41,114 nt of DNA from an uncultured Clostridia bacterium. Its GTDB lineage: Bacteria > Bacillota > Clostridia > Christensenellales > Borkfalkiaceae. Below the pieces are notes generated by a model. That model ran no database searches. It worked only from the letters and a program-made list of their open reading frames with translations, and was not told the DNA's origin. Made by a program: the position numbers and the translations under genes. Below are positions 23,218 to 31,231 of this stretch, one piece after another (positions within the stretch are counted from its first letter, which is position 1; every line of letters starts with the position of its first letter). Location: the NCBI GenBank assembly GCA_947088135.1, contig CAMUFJ010000012.1, forward strand, positions 1-41,114, given 5' to 3'.

Positions 23218-23997
23218 ATGTTGCATTTCAATTTGGAAAAACCTGTGGAAACGCTTTGGTTCGGGAAATTCATCTCCCCCGACAAGGAGTGGAAGCATCT
23301 CACCCGCGTTTTATACGATTACGAGCTCATGATCATCACCGAAGGCACGCTTTGGATCGCGGACGAGCGGGAGGAGTATGAGATTCACGCGGGAGAGTAT
23401 CTCGTGATGTCCCCCACCCGATTTCAGCACGGCACGCGGGAATGCAAGTGCCGTTTTTATTGGTTGCACTTTCGCGCGGAAACCGAAAACCCAACGCTGA
23501 AAATGCCCGCGCACGGAAAGTATGCGGACAGGGAAGCGATCTCCTCGCTTGCGGAAGCGCTTTTTCGGGGAGAGGAGCGCGACCGTAGAGGGGCTTTTTC
23601 CCGCTATGTCGCAACGGCGATCCTCTTAGAGCTCGCCTCGGCGAAAACGGCACAGGAAGAGCTCGGGCGGAACACGGTTTCGGACAAGGTTAAAAACTTC
23701 GTGCTTTGGCACCGCTTTTCCGACGTACGGGTAGGCACGCTCGCCAAAGAGCTCGGCTATCACGAGAAATATCTTTCCGCGGCATTCCGCAAAGAGGCGG
23801 GGCTTCCGTTGAAGCGATACCTAACGCAAGAGCGTGTAAAAGAAGCAAAACGCTTGCTCACCGATACGGATTATACGGTAACGGAAGTCGCCTACTATCT
23901 CAATTTCGAAAACCCGCATAACTTTTCCCGCTTTTTCAAAAAAGAATGCGGCGTGACTCCCCTCGCTTTTCGGGAAAGCCTGAATGCGAAAAGATGA
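23218..23997 (+). CDS. AraC family transcriptional regulator
   Basis: This 259-residue regulator has an N-terminal cupin-like ligand domain (about 1-140; ITEGTLWIADEREEYEIHAGEYLVMSPTRFQHG) and a C-terminal double helix-turn-helix (about 160-259). The latter has VRVGTLAKELGYHEKYLSAAFRKEAG and the second-motif signature VTEVAYYLNFENPHNFSRFFKKECGVTP. Such proteins bind a sugar and switch nearby catabolic genes. Divergent placement from GH127 and the direct repeats between them make arabinose or an arabino-oligosaccharide the best guess. The ATG has AAAGGTAAG before it. A bidirectional terminator follows at 24072-24098. Confidence 0.93.
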   Translation: MLHFNLEKPVETLWFGKFISPDKEWKHLTRVLYDYELMIITEGTLWIADEREEYEIHAGEYLVMSPTRFQHGTRECKCRFYWLHFRAETENPTLKMPAHGKYADREAISSLAEALFRGEERDRRGAFSRYVATAILLELASAKTAQEELGRNTVSDKVKNFVLWHRFSDVRVGTLAKELGYHEKYLSAAFRKEAGLPLKRYLTQERVKEAKRLLTDTDYTVTEVAYYLNFENPHNFSRFFKKECGVTPLAFRESLNAKR

Positions 23998-24071
23998 CGC
24001 TCCCTTGCCTCCTTCCCGTACGCTATCCGCCGACGCCGCGCAGAAGGAACTCCCGAATGCGGGCAAATAGA

Positions 24072-24098
24072 AAAGGCACTGCAAAATGCAATGCCTTT
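24072..24098. terminator. Bidirectional terminator between araC and the SPFH gene
   Basis: A seven-bp AAAGGCA/TGCCTTT stem, one mismatch, and an inner TGCA/TGCA stem with an AAA loop. T runs follow on both strands (TGTATTTTTT on plus). Confidence 0.8.
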
Positions 24099-24105
24099 GT
24101 ATTTT

Positions 24106-25173
24106 TTAACCGTTACCGCCCGATCCGATATTGCCTGAGGGCAATAAAAGCGTCGCGTTTCCGTCGTTTACGACTACGTTCGGGAGTTTTCCGTCCCAAG
24201 TCTGCAAATACTCCACGTATTTGAGATAGTCGGAAATGAGCTTGATCTCCTCTGCGGTTTTTCCCGTAAAGTCGATTTTCATCTCCACGCCGCCGCCCTC
24301 TTTCTCCGTTTCGGTAATCGTAAAACCGAGCGCACGCGCGATCTCGATGGATTTCGCCTGAATGGCGTTCGCCTCCGCCTGCGCCACCAGCAACCGTGCT
24401 TCCGCGTCGCCCCGAGCCTCCTCGATGCGCGCTTCCGCCTTTTTTTTGGCAACCTCCAACTCTTGTTCGGCCTTGATGATCGCCGTTTCCTTTTCGTACT
24501 CCGCTTTGAGCTTCTCCTGCTCCGCGATCATTTTATCCTCTACCGTCTGCTCGAAGGCATCGGAGAAATCGATATTCGTGAGCACGACCTTCTCGATCGT
24601 CACGTAAAAAGATTCGTCCACCGCGTCTTTAATTACCGTTTCCACCTTGGGGGAAATGGCAGAACGGCTCTCGATGATCTCCATTGCCGAATAGGCGGAA
24701 AGCGTCGCCTTCGTCTTTTCGATCGCGACCGATTCCAATCTTCCCGTGAGCGCGGCGATACTGCCGTAACGCTCCGCGATCTCGATGCCCCTTTCCGACT
24801 TGATTTGGAACTGCACCGTCATGGCGATGTCCATGGTCTGCGCATCCTTAGAATAGGTATTCGCGGTAATGGCAAGGTTTTGCACCTTGGCGTCGTACCT
24901 GTCGTACTGGTCGGTGATCCAAAAGTCGAAATAAGTTCCCGACGTTCGCACGTCCGTCGCTTTGCCCAAATGCTTTACCACCGCGATTTCACCGGGATTT
25001 ACCGTGTGAAAGCTGAACGGGATAAACAGGAACAACACCGCAAACGCCGCGCTCACGCCGACGCCCACCCATTTATAAGTTTTGTTTCTTTTTCGGTGGG
25101 CAAGGATCGCCACGGCGATGCCGCCGCCCGCCAACGCCAAAAAAACAAAGCCGACGATCAAACCGATCATCAT
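24106..25173 (-). CDS. SPFH / band 7 (prohibitin-like) membrane protein
   Basis: This 355-residue stomatin/prohibitin superfamily protein has two hydrophobic segments at about 4-24 and 37-56. A band-7 domain follows (about 60-215; HTVNPGEIAVVKHLGKA, then VTIEKVVLTNIDFSDAFEQ). A long Lys/Glu/Ala-rich coiled coil (215-290; KAEQELEVAKKKAEARIEEARGDAEARLLVAQAEAN) precedes a C-terminal tail ending in Gly/Ser. Such proteins form large rings or membrane scaffolds and influence proteases and membrane organisation. The ATG at 25173 has AAGGAG eight bases before it. It has its own promoter, so no operon partner gives a hint to function. Confidence 0.88.
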   Translation of the reverse strand: MMIGLIVGFVFLALAGGGIAVAILAHRKRNKTYKWVGVGVSAAFAVLFLFIPFSFHTVNPGEIAVVKHLGKATDVRTSGTYFDFWITDQYDRYDAKVQNLAITANTYSKDAQTMDIAMTVQFQIKSERGIEIAERYGSIAALTGRLESVAIEKTKATLSAYSAMEIIESRSAISPKVETVIKDAVDESFYVTIEKVVLTNIDFSDAFEQTVEDKMIAEQEKLKAEYEKETAIIKAEQELEVAKKKAEARIEEARGDAEARLLVAQAEANAIQAKSIEIARALGFTITETEKEGGGVEMKIDFTGKTAEEIKLISDYLKYVEYLQTWDGKLPNVVVNDGNATLLLPSGNIGSGGNG

Positions 25174-25278
25174 TGTAAAAACTCCTTCGGCAGTCCTTTC
25201 TGCCTACCCGCAACAAACGCAACGCATGATAAGTCAAAAGATATTTGCTTGGAGTTCGCTACGGAAAAGCGGTTGTAT

Positions 25279-25307
25279 ATTTTATGCTTCTGCAATGCCG
25301 CTTACAA
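25279..25307 (-). promoter_or_regulatory. Promoter of the SPFH gene
   Basis: TTGTAA (-35, 25302-25307), 17-bp spacer and TAAAAT (-10, 25279-25284) on the minus strand, giving a leader of about 100 bases. Both hexamers depart from consensus. Confidence 0.5.
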
Positions 25308-25340
25308 AATTTATATACCACCTTTCCGACCCTTTTAAAC

Positions 25341-25360
25341 AAAAACCGCCCCGAAGAGCG
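25341..25360 (-). terminator. Terminator after the HAD gene, UUCG tetraloop
   Basis: CGCTC, a TTCG loop and GGGCG form a five-bp stem on the minus strand, followed by G and TTTTTG. It begins nine bases after the HAD stop codon. Confidence 0.75.
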
Positions 25361-25369
25361 TATCCACGC

Positions 25370-26062
25370 CTACGATGCCGATTCTTCGATCAACTCCAAA
25401 AATTCTCTGTAATTGCGGACGGAAACGCCGTCATAGCCTTCGGGCGCGCCGTGCGGTGCGAAGAGCACGCCGTCGATGCCCGCAGCGCGGGCGCAAGCGA
25501 TGTCGGAAGTGAGGCTGTCCCCCAGCCATACGGCGCGGTTTCGTTCGTACCCCTCGATATGCGCCTCCGCATACCGCGCAAAGCGCACGTCGGGCTTGTC
25601 GAAACCGATTTCGTTGGAAATGAACATTCCGCTCAAATAGGGCGCAAAGCCCGCGTCGGCAACGTGGCGGTACTGAATTTCAGCCGCCCCGTTGGTGACG
25701 ATATAGACCCTGCCCCGCTCGGCAAGGGTTTTCAAGAACGCGAGCGAGCCCTCGAACGGGTGGCATATATTTTGGAAATTTTGAAAATAAAATGCGGAAA
25801 CCTCCCGCGCCCGCTCCTCCGTACAGGGAACGCCGAGCTCCCGAAACAGCATTTCGAAGCGTACGGTCTTCAAACGTTCCCGCTCGATCTCCCCCCGTTC
25901 GAGCGCCTTCCACAGCCCGTCGTTGATTTTATGAAAGAGCGCAACCGCCCGATCGTCTGCGGGGAAGGAGAATTGTTGAAGCGAGCAGATTAAATTCTCC
26001 CGTTCCGTTTTGGAAAAGTCCAACAGCGTTTCGTCCAAATCAAGCAAAAAAATATCTTTCAC
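25370..26062 (-). CDS. HAD-superfamily hydrolase, YjjG-like nucleotidase
   Basis: This 230-residue phosphatase of the haloacid dehalogenase superfamily has motif I DLDETLLDF with nucleophile Asp8 and acid/base Asp10. A helical cap domain (about 15-95) is followed by motif II VTNG, motif III Lys within FDKPD, and motif IV GDSLTSDIACARAAGID. The pattern matches YjjG, a house-cleaning 5'-nucleotidase for noncanonical pyrimidine nucleotides. It starts at GTG (26062) with GGAGGA seven bases before it. Three bases separate it from the helD stop, so they are co-transcribed. Confidence 0.85.
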   Translation of the reverse strand: MKDIFLLDLDETLLDFSKTERENLICSLQQFSFPADDRAVALFHKINDGLWKALERGEIERERLKTVRFEMLFRELGVPCTEERAREVSAFYFQNFQNICHPFEGSLAFLKTLAERGRVYIVTNGAAEIQYRHVADAGFAPYLSGMFISNEIGFDKPDVRFARYAEAHIEGYERNRAVWLGDSLTSDIACARAAGIDGVLFAPHGAPEGYDGVSVRNYREFLELIEESAS

Positions 26063-26065
26063 GGC

Positions 26066-28420
26066 TCATTCCTCCGCAATCACCGCAAGCGCGCCGAGCG
26101 CGCGCGTGTAGGCGATGTATTTCTCGTTATCCGTCATTCCTTTGTCGTACACGGCGACGGTGGAAAACTCCAAGCCCTTGCTCTCGTACACGCTCATCAC
26201 GTTGATTTTCGTCTTGGAAATTTTCCCGCTTTGCGAAAGCAAACTGCACCCGCGCTTCGTGAACGTCGGGAGAAATTCCTCCTTGGCGATGATCGCTTTC
26301 GAGCCCTGTCTGTCGCGGAAAAATCCCGTGATCCCGCGCGGACGGATCTTTTTTACCTCTTCTCCCGCCAAACCGATGGAACGCATATCCGCGTCCAAAA
26401 CGGTTGCGACGAAATCGACGATTTCGTTGGTGTTGCGGTAGTTTTGGTTGAGGAAATAGACGCTGCAATCGAGCGCGTTCCAATTCCCGACGCCCCGATA
26501 AGGCGTGATATTCTGCTTTAAATCTCCGAACACGTTAAACGCCGCGTCCGAATGAATGCGTTTTAAAAGCCGGTATTCCCCTTCCGACACGTCCTGCCCC
26601 TCGTCGACAAATACCAACCCGTAGCGGGGCTTCAACTGCCGTCCCGCGCGCGAGAGCACCTCGCACAGGGCGTACCCGTCGGAGGGATACATTCCCTTCA
26701 TGCCGTACTTGTTCTTGTATTTTTTTACCGTTTCCCGATAGAGCCACCGCGCGATATCCACCGAACTCTTGCATTTGCCGAGCTCCGCACTGTGCCCCGT
26801 GAGCCGAACGACTGCAAAGAATTCCCCGAAGAGCTCCAATCCCTCCGACATCTCCCCGACCGAGGCGTCTATGGTCGCGATCTCCCGTTTGAGCTCCTCC
26901 CTTCGTTCGATGCGTTCCGCATAGGTAAGTGTTTCCACACCGCCGATCTTACGGCGGTAACGCTTCAAGTCGGCGATTTCCCGCTCCACCGTCCGGATCA
27001 GCGCCGCGAGGTCTTGCCGTGTCCCCGCAAGCAGCTTTGCCCCGCTCCCCGCGATCAAGCGGGCGGAGCGGTAAAACTCCACGAATTGGCGGAAGAAATA
27101 GTCGTACGTGCGTTCCTTCTCGGTGAGCGCGAAGGTGAGAAAATCCTCCGTCTGCGCAAACGCTCCCATGAGGGTGCGGAAGGGCTTGGTGAAGTAAAAA
27201 CCGCCCTCCTTACTCTCTTTGAGCTCCCCCATAACGGTGCGTCTGATGCGTACGGACGCGTTCTTGACGCGGAGATAAAGCGTTTCTCTGCGCTTGCAGT
27301 CGGAAAGCAGTTTTTCCGCCACCGAACGGCATTCCCGCCCCGCGAACATTCCGTAAAGCGCGTCGTATATCTTAGAGATCCGCTTTCCCACGTCCGCGGG
27401 AAACTTGTTCGAATAGAGATAGCTAAGATATTCCTCCGTCTCTCTCTCCCCCGTGAGCTTTTCGGACAGGTCGATCCCCTCGCCCGCGAGGGCTTCGAAA
27501 AAGTAGTTTTTCAGCGTGACCGTGCGCACCCGTTGCAACTCTAAAATCTGCGACAGCTCGTCGATAAAGGCGTTAAAGGAGTCGGACGGAGTGATCACGA
27601 GCACGTCGCGGGGGCGAAGCTTCTCGTTGTTGTACATGAGATAGCTCAAACGGTGCAACAAAATCATCGTCTTCCCGCTTCCCGCGCAGCCCTGCACGAC
27701 AAAGCTCTCCCGTTCGGGCTTGGTGATGATGTCGAACTGTTTTTCCTGAATGGTTTCGATGATGTCGCGCACGCGCGCGTCGTTCTTGCGGTTCTTAATG
27801 ATACTGCGCAAATAAGGATCGAAGAGGATTTCCTCGTCCCTGCCCGCGATTTCCTCGGGCGTAAGATAGTCTTTGACGGTGAGATATTCGTTCTTGAAGC
27901 CGAGCAGTTTGCCGTTCTTCACGGACAGCGCCCGACGGAGCACGGTGCGGTATTCGTATTCGTGTATGCCGAAATTGACGCGGCTCTTCTGATAATAACG
28001 AACGGCAAGCGGAGCACGCCAATCCACGATCTCCAAATTGACGTCCCCCTTCTTGCCGATATAATAACTGTTATAGCCCTCTTTCTCGTCCGTAACGTCC
28101 ATGCGGGCAAAATACGGCTCTGAAAAAAAGCACTTGTAAGCGTTGAGTTTTTTGGTTTCCGCCGCGATTTCCGCATTCTTTTCGAGAATGGTACGGTAAT
28201 CCTCCGCAGAATAATTTTCCCGCGCCTTGATTTCCGCGACTTCCGCTTTGAGCGCGAGAATGCGCCCGCGGATACGGGCGACATAAAACGACTTCAAGCA
28301 GGAAAGGACGGCGGACAGATGCTCCTCTTCGTACGCCGTCTGTTTCTCTTCGTCGAGCAAAGCGAGATACCACGCCTTATCCGCATTGATTTTCGGATCG
28401 AGTTTCTCCTTCGGCGTCAT
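26066..28420 (-). CDS. helD: HelD-type RNA polymerase recycling ATPase (UvrD/Rep-like)
   Basis: This 784-residue superfamily 1 helicase-like protein has the HelD layout. An N-terminal antiparallel coiled-coil arm (about 10-95) is followed by the YYIGKKGDVNLEIVDWRAPLAVRYY block typical of HelD. Walker A GCAGSGKT (244-251), a Walker B-like FVDEGQD, and the C-terminal motor motifs (NQNYRNTNEI; VYESKGLEF) come after. HelD binds RNA polymerase and uses ATP to release stalled or post-termination complexes from DNA. The ATG is preceded by an AGGGGGGCG ribosome site. A 19-bp perfect palindrome overlies its promoter region. Confidence 0.88.
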   Translation of the reverse strand: MTPKEKLDPKINADKAWYLALLDEEKQTAYEEEHLSAVLSCLKSFYVARIRGRILALKAEVAEIKARENYSAEDYRTILEKNAEIAAETKKLNAYKCFFSEPYFARMDVTDEKEGYNSYYIGKKGDVNLEIVDWRAPLAVRYYQKSRVNFGIHEYEYRTVLRRALSVKNGKLLGFKNEYLTVKDYLTPEEIAGRDEEILFDPYLRSIIKNRKNDARVRDIIETIQEKQFDIITKPERESFVVQGCAGSGKTMILLHRLSYLMYNNEKLRPRDVLVITPSDSFNAFIDELSQILELQRVRTVTLKNYFFEALAGEGIDLSEKLTGERETEEYLSYLYSNKFPADVGKRISKIYDALYGMFAGRECRSVAEKLLSDCKRRETLYLRVKNASVRIRRTVMGELKESKEGGFYFTKPFRTLMGAFAQTEDFLTFALTEKERTYDYFFRQFVEFYRSARLIAGSGAKLLAGTRQDLAALIRTVEREIADLKRYRRKIGGVETLTYAERIERREELKREIATIDASVGEMSEGLELFGEFFAVVRLTGHSAELGKCKSSVDIARWLYRETVKKYKNKYGMKGMYPSDGYALCEVLSRAGRQLKPRYGLVFVDEGQDVSEGEYRLLKRIHSDAAFNVFGDLKQNITPYRGVGNWNALDCSVYFLNQNYRNTNEIVDFVATVLDADMRSIGLAGEEVKKIRPRGITGFFRDRQGSKAIIAKEEFLPTFTKRGCSLLSQSGKISKTKINVMSVYESKGLEFSTVAVYDKGMTDNEKYIAYTRALGALAVIAEE

Positions 28421-28443
28421 GCGCCCCCCTGAATTACATACTT

Positions 28444-28462
28444 ATATGTTATAATAACATAT
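28444..28462. promoter_or_regulatory. Perfect palindrome over the helD promoter
   Basis: ATATGTTAT, one base, then ATAACATAT: 9-bp arms with perfect symmetry. On the minus strand it contains TG-T-TATTAT, an extended -10 for helD about 25-30 bases before the ATG. A dimeric repressor could cover it. It nearly matches the block at the radC promoter. Confidence 0.5.
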
Positions 28463-28805
28463 TTTGCGAAAAATAGCATTACTTTTTTAAAAATTTTTTG
28501 TCGGAACGGAAATTTTTTTCCATGATTCCGCTCCGCGCCATTCCGCCGTGTCCAAGCTTGTCATTCCGAACCACTTTACGGAGTGAAGAATTGTCGTATC
28601 CTTTATCCGCCGAAAAACGTCATCAGCCGACAGAAAAATCCCTGTCGACTGATTCTTTACGTGTTATTCTATTTGTACCTCCCGCGCGGCGATGTAAAAC
28701 CGCTGTCCGTTCGGCAACCGATAATAGTATATCTTCTATTTCTTAAAAACGCAAGCGAATTTTTAACTTTCAGAAGATAATATTTTGTAGAAAAAGGACT
28801 TATTT
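28463..28805. other. Gene-free region between helD and the XRE regulator
   Basis: No convincing coding sequence is seen in this 340-base stretch. It holds part of the helD promoter region, a GTCATTCCGAA...GGAGTGAAGAAT block (28560-28593) of the kind dispersed as intergenic repeats, and an imperfect dyad (28622-28653) with arms ATCAG-C-CGACAG and CTGTCG-A-CTGAT. Upstream of the XRE gene the sequence is AT-rich but I could not fix a promoter; GATAAT near 28775 is a possible -10. Confidence 0.5.
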
Positions 28806-29255
28806 ATGGATAATTTGTCGAAACTGTCGGAACAGCTTGCCGAACTCATAGCAGAGGACGGCTATACGCAAACCTCTCTTGCGCAAGCAATAGGCATTCC
28901 CAACTCCAATCTTTCCCTCTATTTAGCGGACAAGGCGATGCCGAATTTTAAGGATTTTGTCGCACTCATCGAATTTTTTCATTGCTCCGCCGACTTTTTG
29001 ATCGGGCGCACGGAGTACCCTATGCGGGAAACGCGTTACAAACCCGTTCAGCCCTTCGGCGCGCGCTTGCGCAATCTTTTGGCGGAACACAACGAAACAC
29101 AGTACTCTTTTATAAAAAGCACGAAAATCTCTTGGAGCGTTCTTCACGGTTGGCTTACAGGAAAAACGCTTCCCTCGACCGACAGTCTTTTAAAGCTTGC
29201 CAAGCATTTCGGGTGCTCCGTAGACTTGCTACTCGGGAGAGAGCTTTCCTCTTAA
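28806..29255 (+). CDS. XRE-family regulator with two tandem HTH domains
   Basis: This 149-residue DNA-binding protein is built from two Cro/CI-type helix-turn-helix domains. The first is at about 7-65 (YTQTSLAQAIGIPNSNLSLYLADKAMPNFKDFVALIEFFHCSADFLIGR). The second is at about 83-147 (TQYSFIKSTKISWSVLHGWLTGKTLPSTDSLLKLAKHFGCSVDLLLGR). A 20-residue linker joins them. There is no ligand domain. The duplication could let one chain read two half-sites. Its ATG follows AAGGA eight bases away. It is divergent from helD and convergent with the ABC exporter operon, so no single target is obvious. Confidence 0.88.
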   Translation: MDNLSKLSEQLAELIAEDGYTQTSLAQAIGIPNSNLSLYLADKAMPNFKDFVALIEFFHCSADFLIGRTEYPMRETRYKPVQPFGARLRNLLAEHNETQYSFIKSTKISWSVLHGWLTGKTLPSTDSLLKLAKHFGCSVDLLLGRELSS

Positions 29256-29290
29256 AACAAAACCCCCTGCGATGCAGGGGGTTTTGTTTT
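29254..29290. terminator. Bidirectional terminator shared by XRE and ABC genes
   Basis: A perfect 17-bp inverted repeat with GAT loop (29254-29270, 29274-29290), AAAA...GC core and T runs on both sides. Its outer bases form the stop codons of both convergent genes. Confidence 0.95.
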
Positions 29291-30434
29291 AAGATCCGAA
29301 CATAATGCGTTCGCTGGAAAGCATTTTGGAGATCGCAAACACCAAAAGCGCCGTGTAAACGAGATTGATCCCCACCGAAACGAAGGTCTGCCAAATCATG
29401 ATACTGCCCGTCATCACGCTCTGCATACACACCACCGCGTTCAATACGGGAATGGCGACGATCCAATCGCCGATACCGCTCACGAACGCGGACACGATCG
29501 AGAGCACCATGGTGAGGATCATGACGACGCTCGTATAAGCGGAAGCCTCCTTCACCGATTTGGCATACGTCGAAACGACGGACACAAGGGACACGATGAG
29601 CGGGACGACGCTGAGAATGAGCAGGAACAGCGCGAGATAGCTCAAAAATCCGAAGCTCGTCATAAACCCGCCGATCGACATTCCCATAAGTTTTGGAAGC
29701 GAAAGCACCACCCCGAGAAAGCTGGAAGTTGCGCCGATCGCCGACATACAGCTCAACGGAATGACCTTGCCGAGCGCAACGTCCGTGCGCCGTGCGGAGG
29801 TGATGAGAATGGTGGCGAGCGTTCCCCGCTCCTTCTCCCCCGCAACCGATTCGAGCGTAACGCTCATGCAGGCGGAGAATATAAAGATGACCACGAGGAA
29901 GGGAAGCAATCCGCTCATCATGGAAGTCATCATATCGATATCCGATGAAAAATTGAATTCCGAAACGTCGAATTTATTGCTGATCTGCTGCTCGTACGCG
30001 TCGAACAGGGCGGTCGCCAAATTATAAAATGCAAGACTCTCTTCGTTTGCTCCGTCGAAGAAAATGACGACCGTGGGCGCAGGTTCCCCGCTCGCGGGAT
30101 CGTACGCCGCCATTTTTTCATCGAAGTCCTCGGAGAATACGACGAGCGCGGTTGCATTTCCCTCCTCCACTTCTTTTTTCGCCGCCTCCAAATCTTCGGC
30201 GGGCGTCATTTTCCAGTCATCTCCGATCGTTTTCTCCAACCTCGTTTGCAGCTCGGATTCCCCGCTCACGTAAACGTTGAAGGAGTACGCTTTGTCGTCC
30301 TCTCCCCAAATGGCGCTGCCCATTATGGAATAAATGCAAAAGATGAGAAGCCCCGGAATCAGCATGGTAACGATCAAACGCGGGTCGTGAAAGAATCGGT
30401 GAAATTCTTTTTTCATGAGCGCAAGCAATTTCAT
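29289..30434 (-). CDS. ABC-2 exporter permease (NatB-like)
   Basis: This 381-residue membrane permease has one N-terminal helix (about 20-40), a large extracytoplasmic domain (about 45-170), and about five helices in the C-terminal half (175-370). The family segment VAGEKERGTLATILITSARRTDVALGK lies between them. This is the NatB/YhaP layout of ABC-2 exporters that expel sodium ions or antimicrobials. The ATP-binding partner gene overlaps it by four bases. Last gene of the exporter operon. Substrate cannot be inferred from sequence. Confidence 0.88.
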   Translation of the reverse strand: MKLLALMKKEFHRFFHDPRLIVTMLIPGLLIFCIYSIMGSAIWGEDDKAYSFNVYVSGESELQTRLEKTIGDDWKMTPAEDLEAAKKEVEEGNATALVVFSEDFDEKMAAYDPASGEPAPTVVIFFDGANEESLAFYNLATALFDAYEQQISNKFDVSEFNFSSDIDMMTSMMSGLLPFLVVIFIFSACMSVTLESVAGEKERGTLATILITSARRTDVALGKVIPLSCMSAIGATSSFLGVVLSLPKLMGMSIGGFMTSFGFLSYLALFLLILSVVPLIVSLVSVVSTYAKSVKEASAYTSVVMILTMVLSIVSAFVSGIGDWIVAIPVLNAVVCMQSVMTGSIMIWQTFVSVGINLVYTALLVFAISKMLSSERIMFGS

Positions 30435-31231
30435 ATTTCTTCCCCCTTCACGTTTTTATAGATTTCGAAAAATTTGTGTTCGAGCGTATCCCCCGCGCAA
30501 ATTTCTTCCAAAGTGCCGTCCGCAATCGACTTGCCGTCGATGATGATGCTCACCCTGTCGCAGAGCTTTTCCACAAGCGAAAAGATGTGCGTAGACAAAA
30601 TAATGCTCTTGCCCATGCTTTTGAGCTCGGACAAAAAGTCGGTGACGACCTTTGCGGTGAGCACGTCCAATCCGTTGGTCGGCTCGTCGAAAATGATCAC
30701 GTCGGGGTCGTGTACGATCGACACGACGAGGGAAATTTTCTGCTTCATGCCCGTGGACAGATCCTTCACGCGCACTTCGGCGAACTTGTCTATGCCGAAA
30801 CGGTCGAACAACTCCTTTTTGCGCTTCTCGATAACGTCCGCGCCCACTCCGTGCATCTCTCCGAAAAAGCGGAAGAGATAGTCGGGCGTGAAAAATCCGT
30901 CGAGCTTCAACTCGCTTGTCATGAACCCGATTTTATCCCGCACCTTCTGCGGTTCTTTTCGCACCGAACACCCGCACACGAACGCGTCGCCCGAATCGGG
31001 GCGAATGAGCGTGGATAAAATGCGGAGCGTGGTCGTCTTGCCCGCGCCGTTCGGCCCGAGCAATCCGTAGATCTGCCCGCGGTAAGCGGAAAAATTCAAC
31101 CCGTCTACGGCGACCTTGCGCGAAAGCCCCGTCTTTTCGATTTTTTGCTGTTTACGGGAGAGAGTGAACGTCTTTCTCAGCTCCTCCGCCCGTACGATCT
31201 CCTCCCCGATCTCGGGAAATATCTCTGTCAT
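30431..31231 (-). CDS. ABC transporter ATP-binding protein (NatA-like)
   Basis: This 266-residue ATPase has Walker A GPNGAGKT (59-66), signature LSTGM in place of the standard LSGGQ, Walker B VIIFDEPTNGLD and a switch His in STHIFSL. An insert of about 15 charged residues (SRKQQKIEKTGLSRK) precedes the strand before Walker A, as in NatA-type subunits. It overlaps both neighbours by four bases and should pair with the downstream NatB-like permease. Confidence 0.92.
   Translation of the reverse strand: MTEIFPEIGEEIVRAEELRKTFTLSRKQQKIEKTGLSRKVAVDGLNFSAYRGQIYGLLGPNGAGKTTTLRILSTLIRPDSGDAFVCGCSVRKEPQKVRDKIGFMTSELKLDGFFTPDYLFRFFGEMHGVGADVIEKRKKELFDRFGIDKFAEVRVKDLSTGMKQKISLVVSIVHDPDVIIFDEPTNGLDVLTAKVVTDFLSELKSMGKSIILSTHIFSLVEKLCDRVSIIIDGKSIADGTLEEICAGDTLEHKFFEIYKNVKGEEI

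Noticed and set aside
14534..23997. Recent mobile origin of the lipoprotein block
   Set aside because: No transposase, integrase, terminal repeat, tRNA-associated att site or sharp change in base composition could be seen at its edges.
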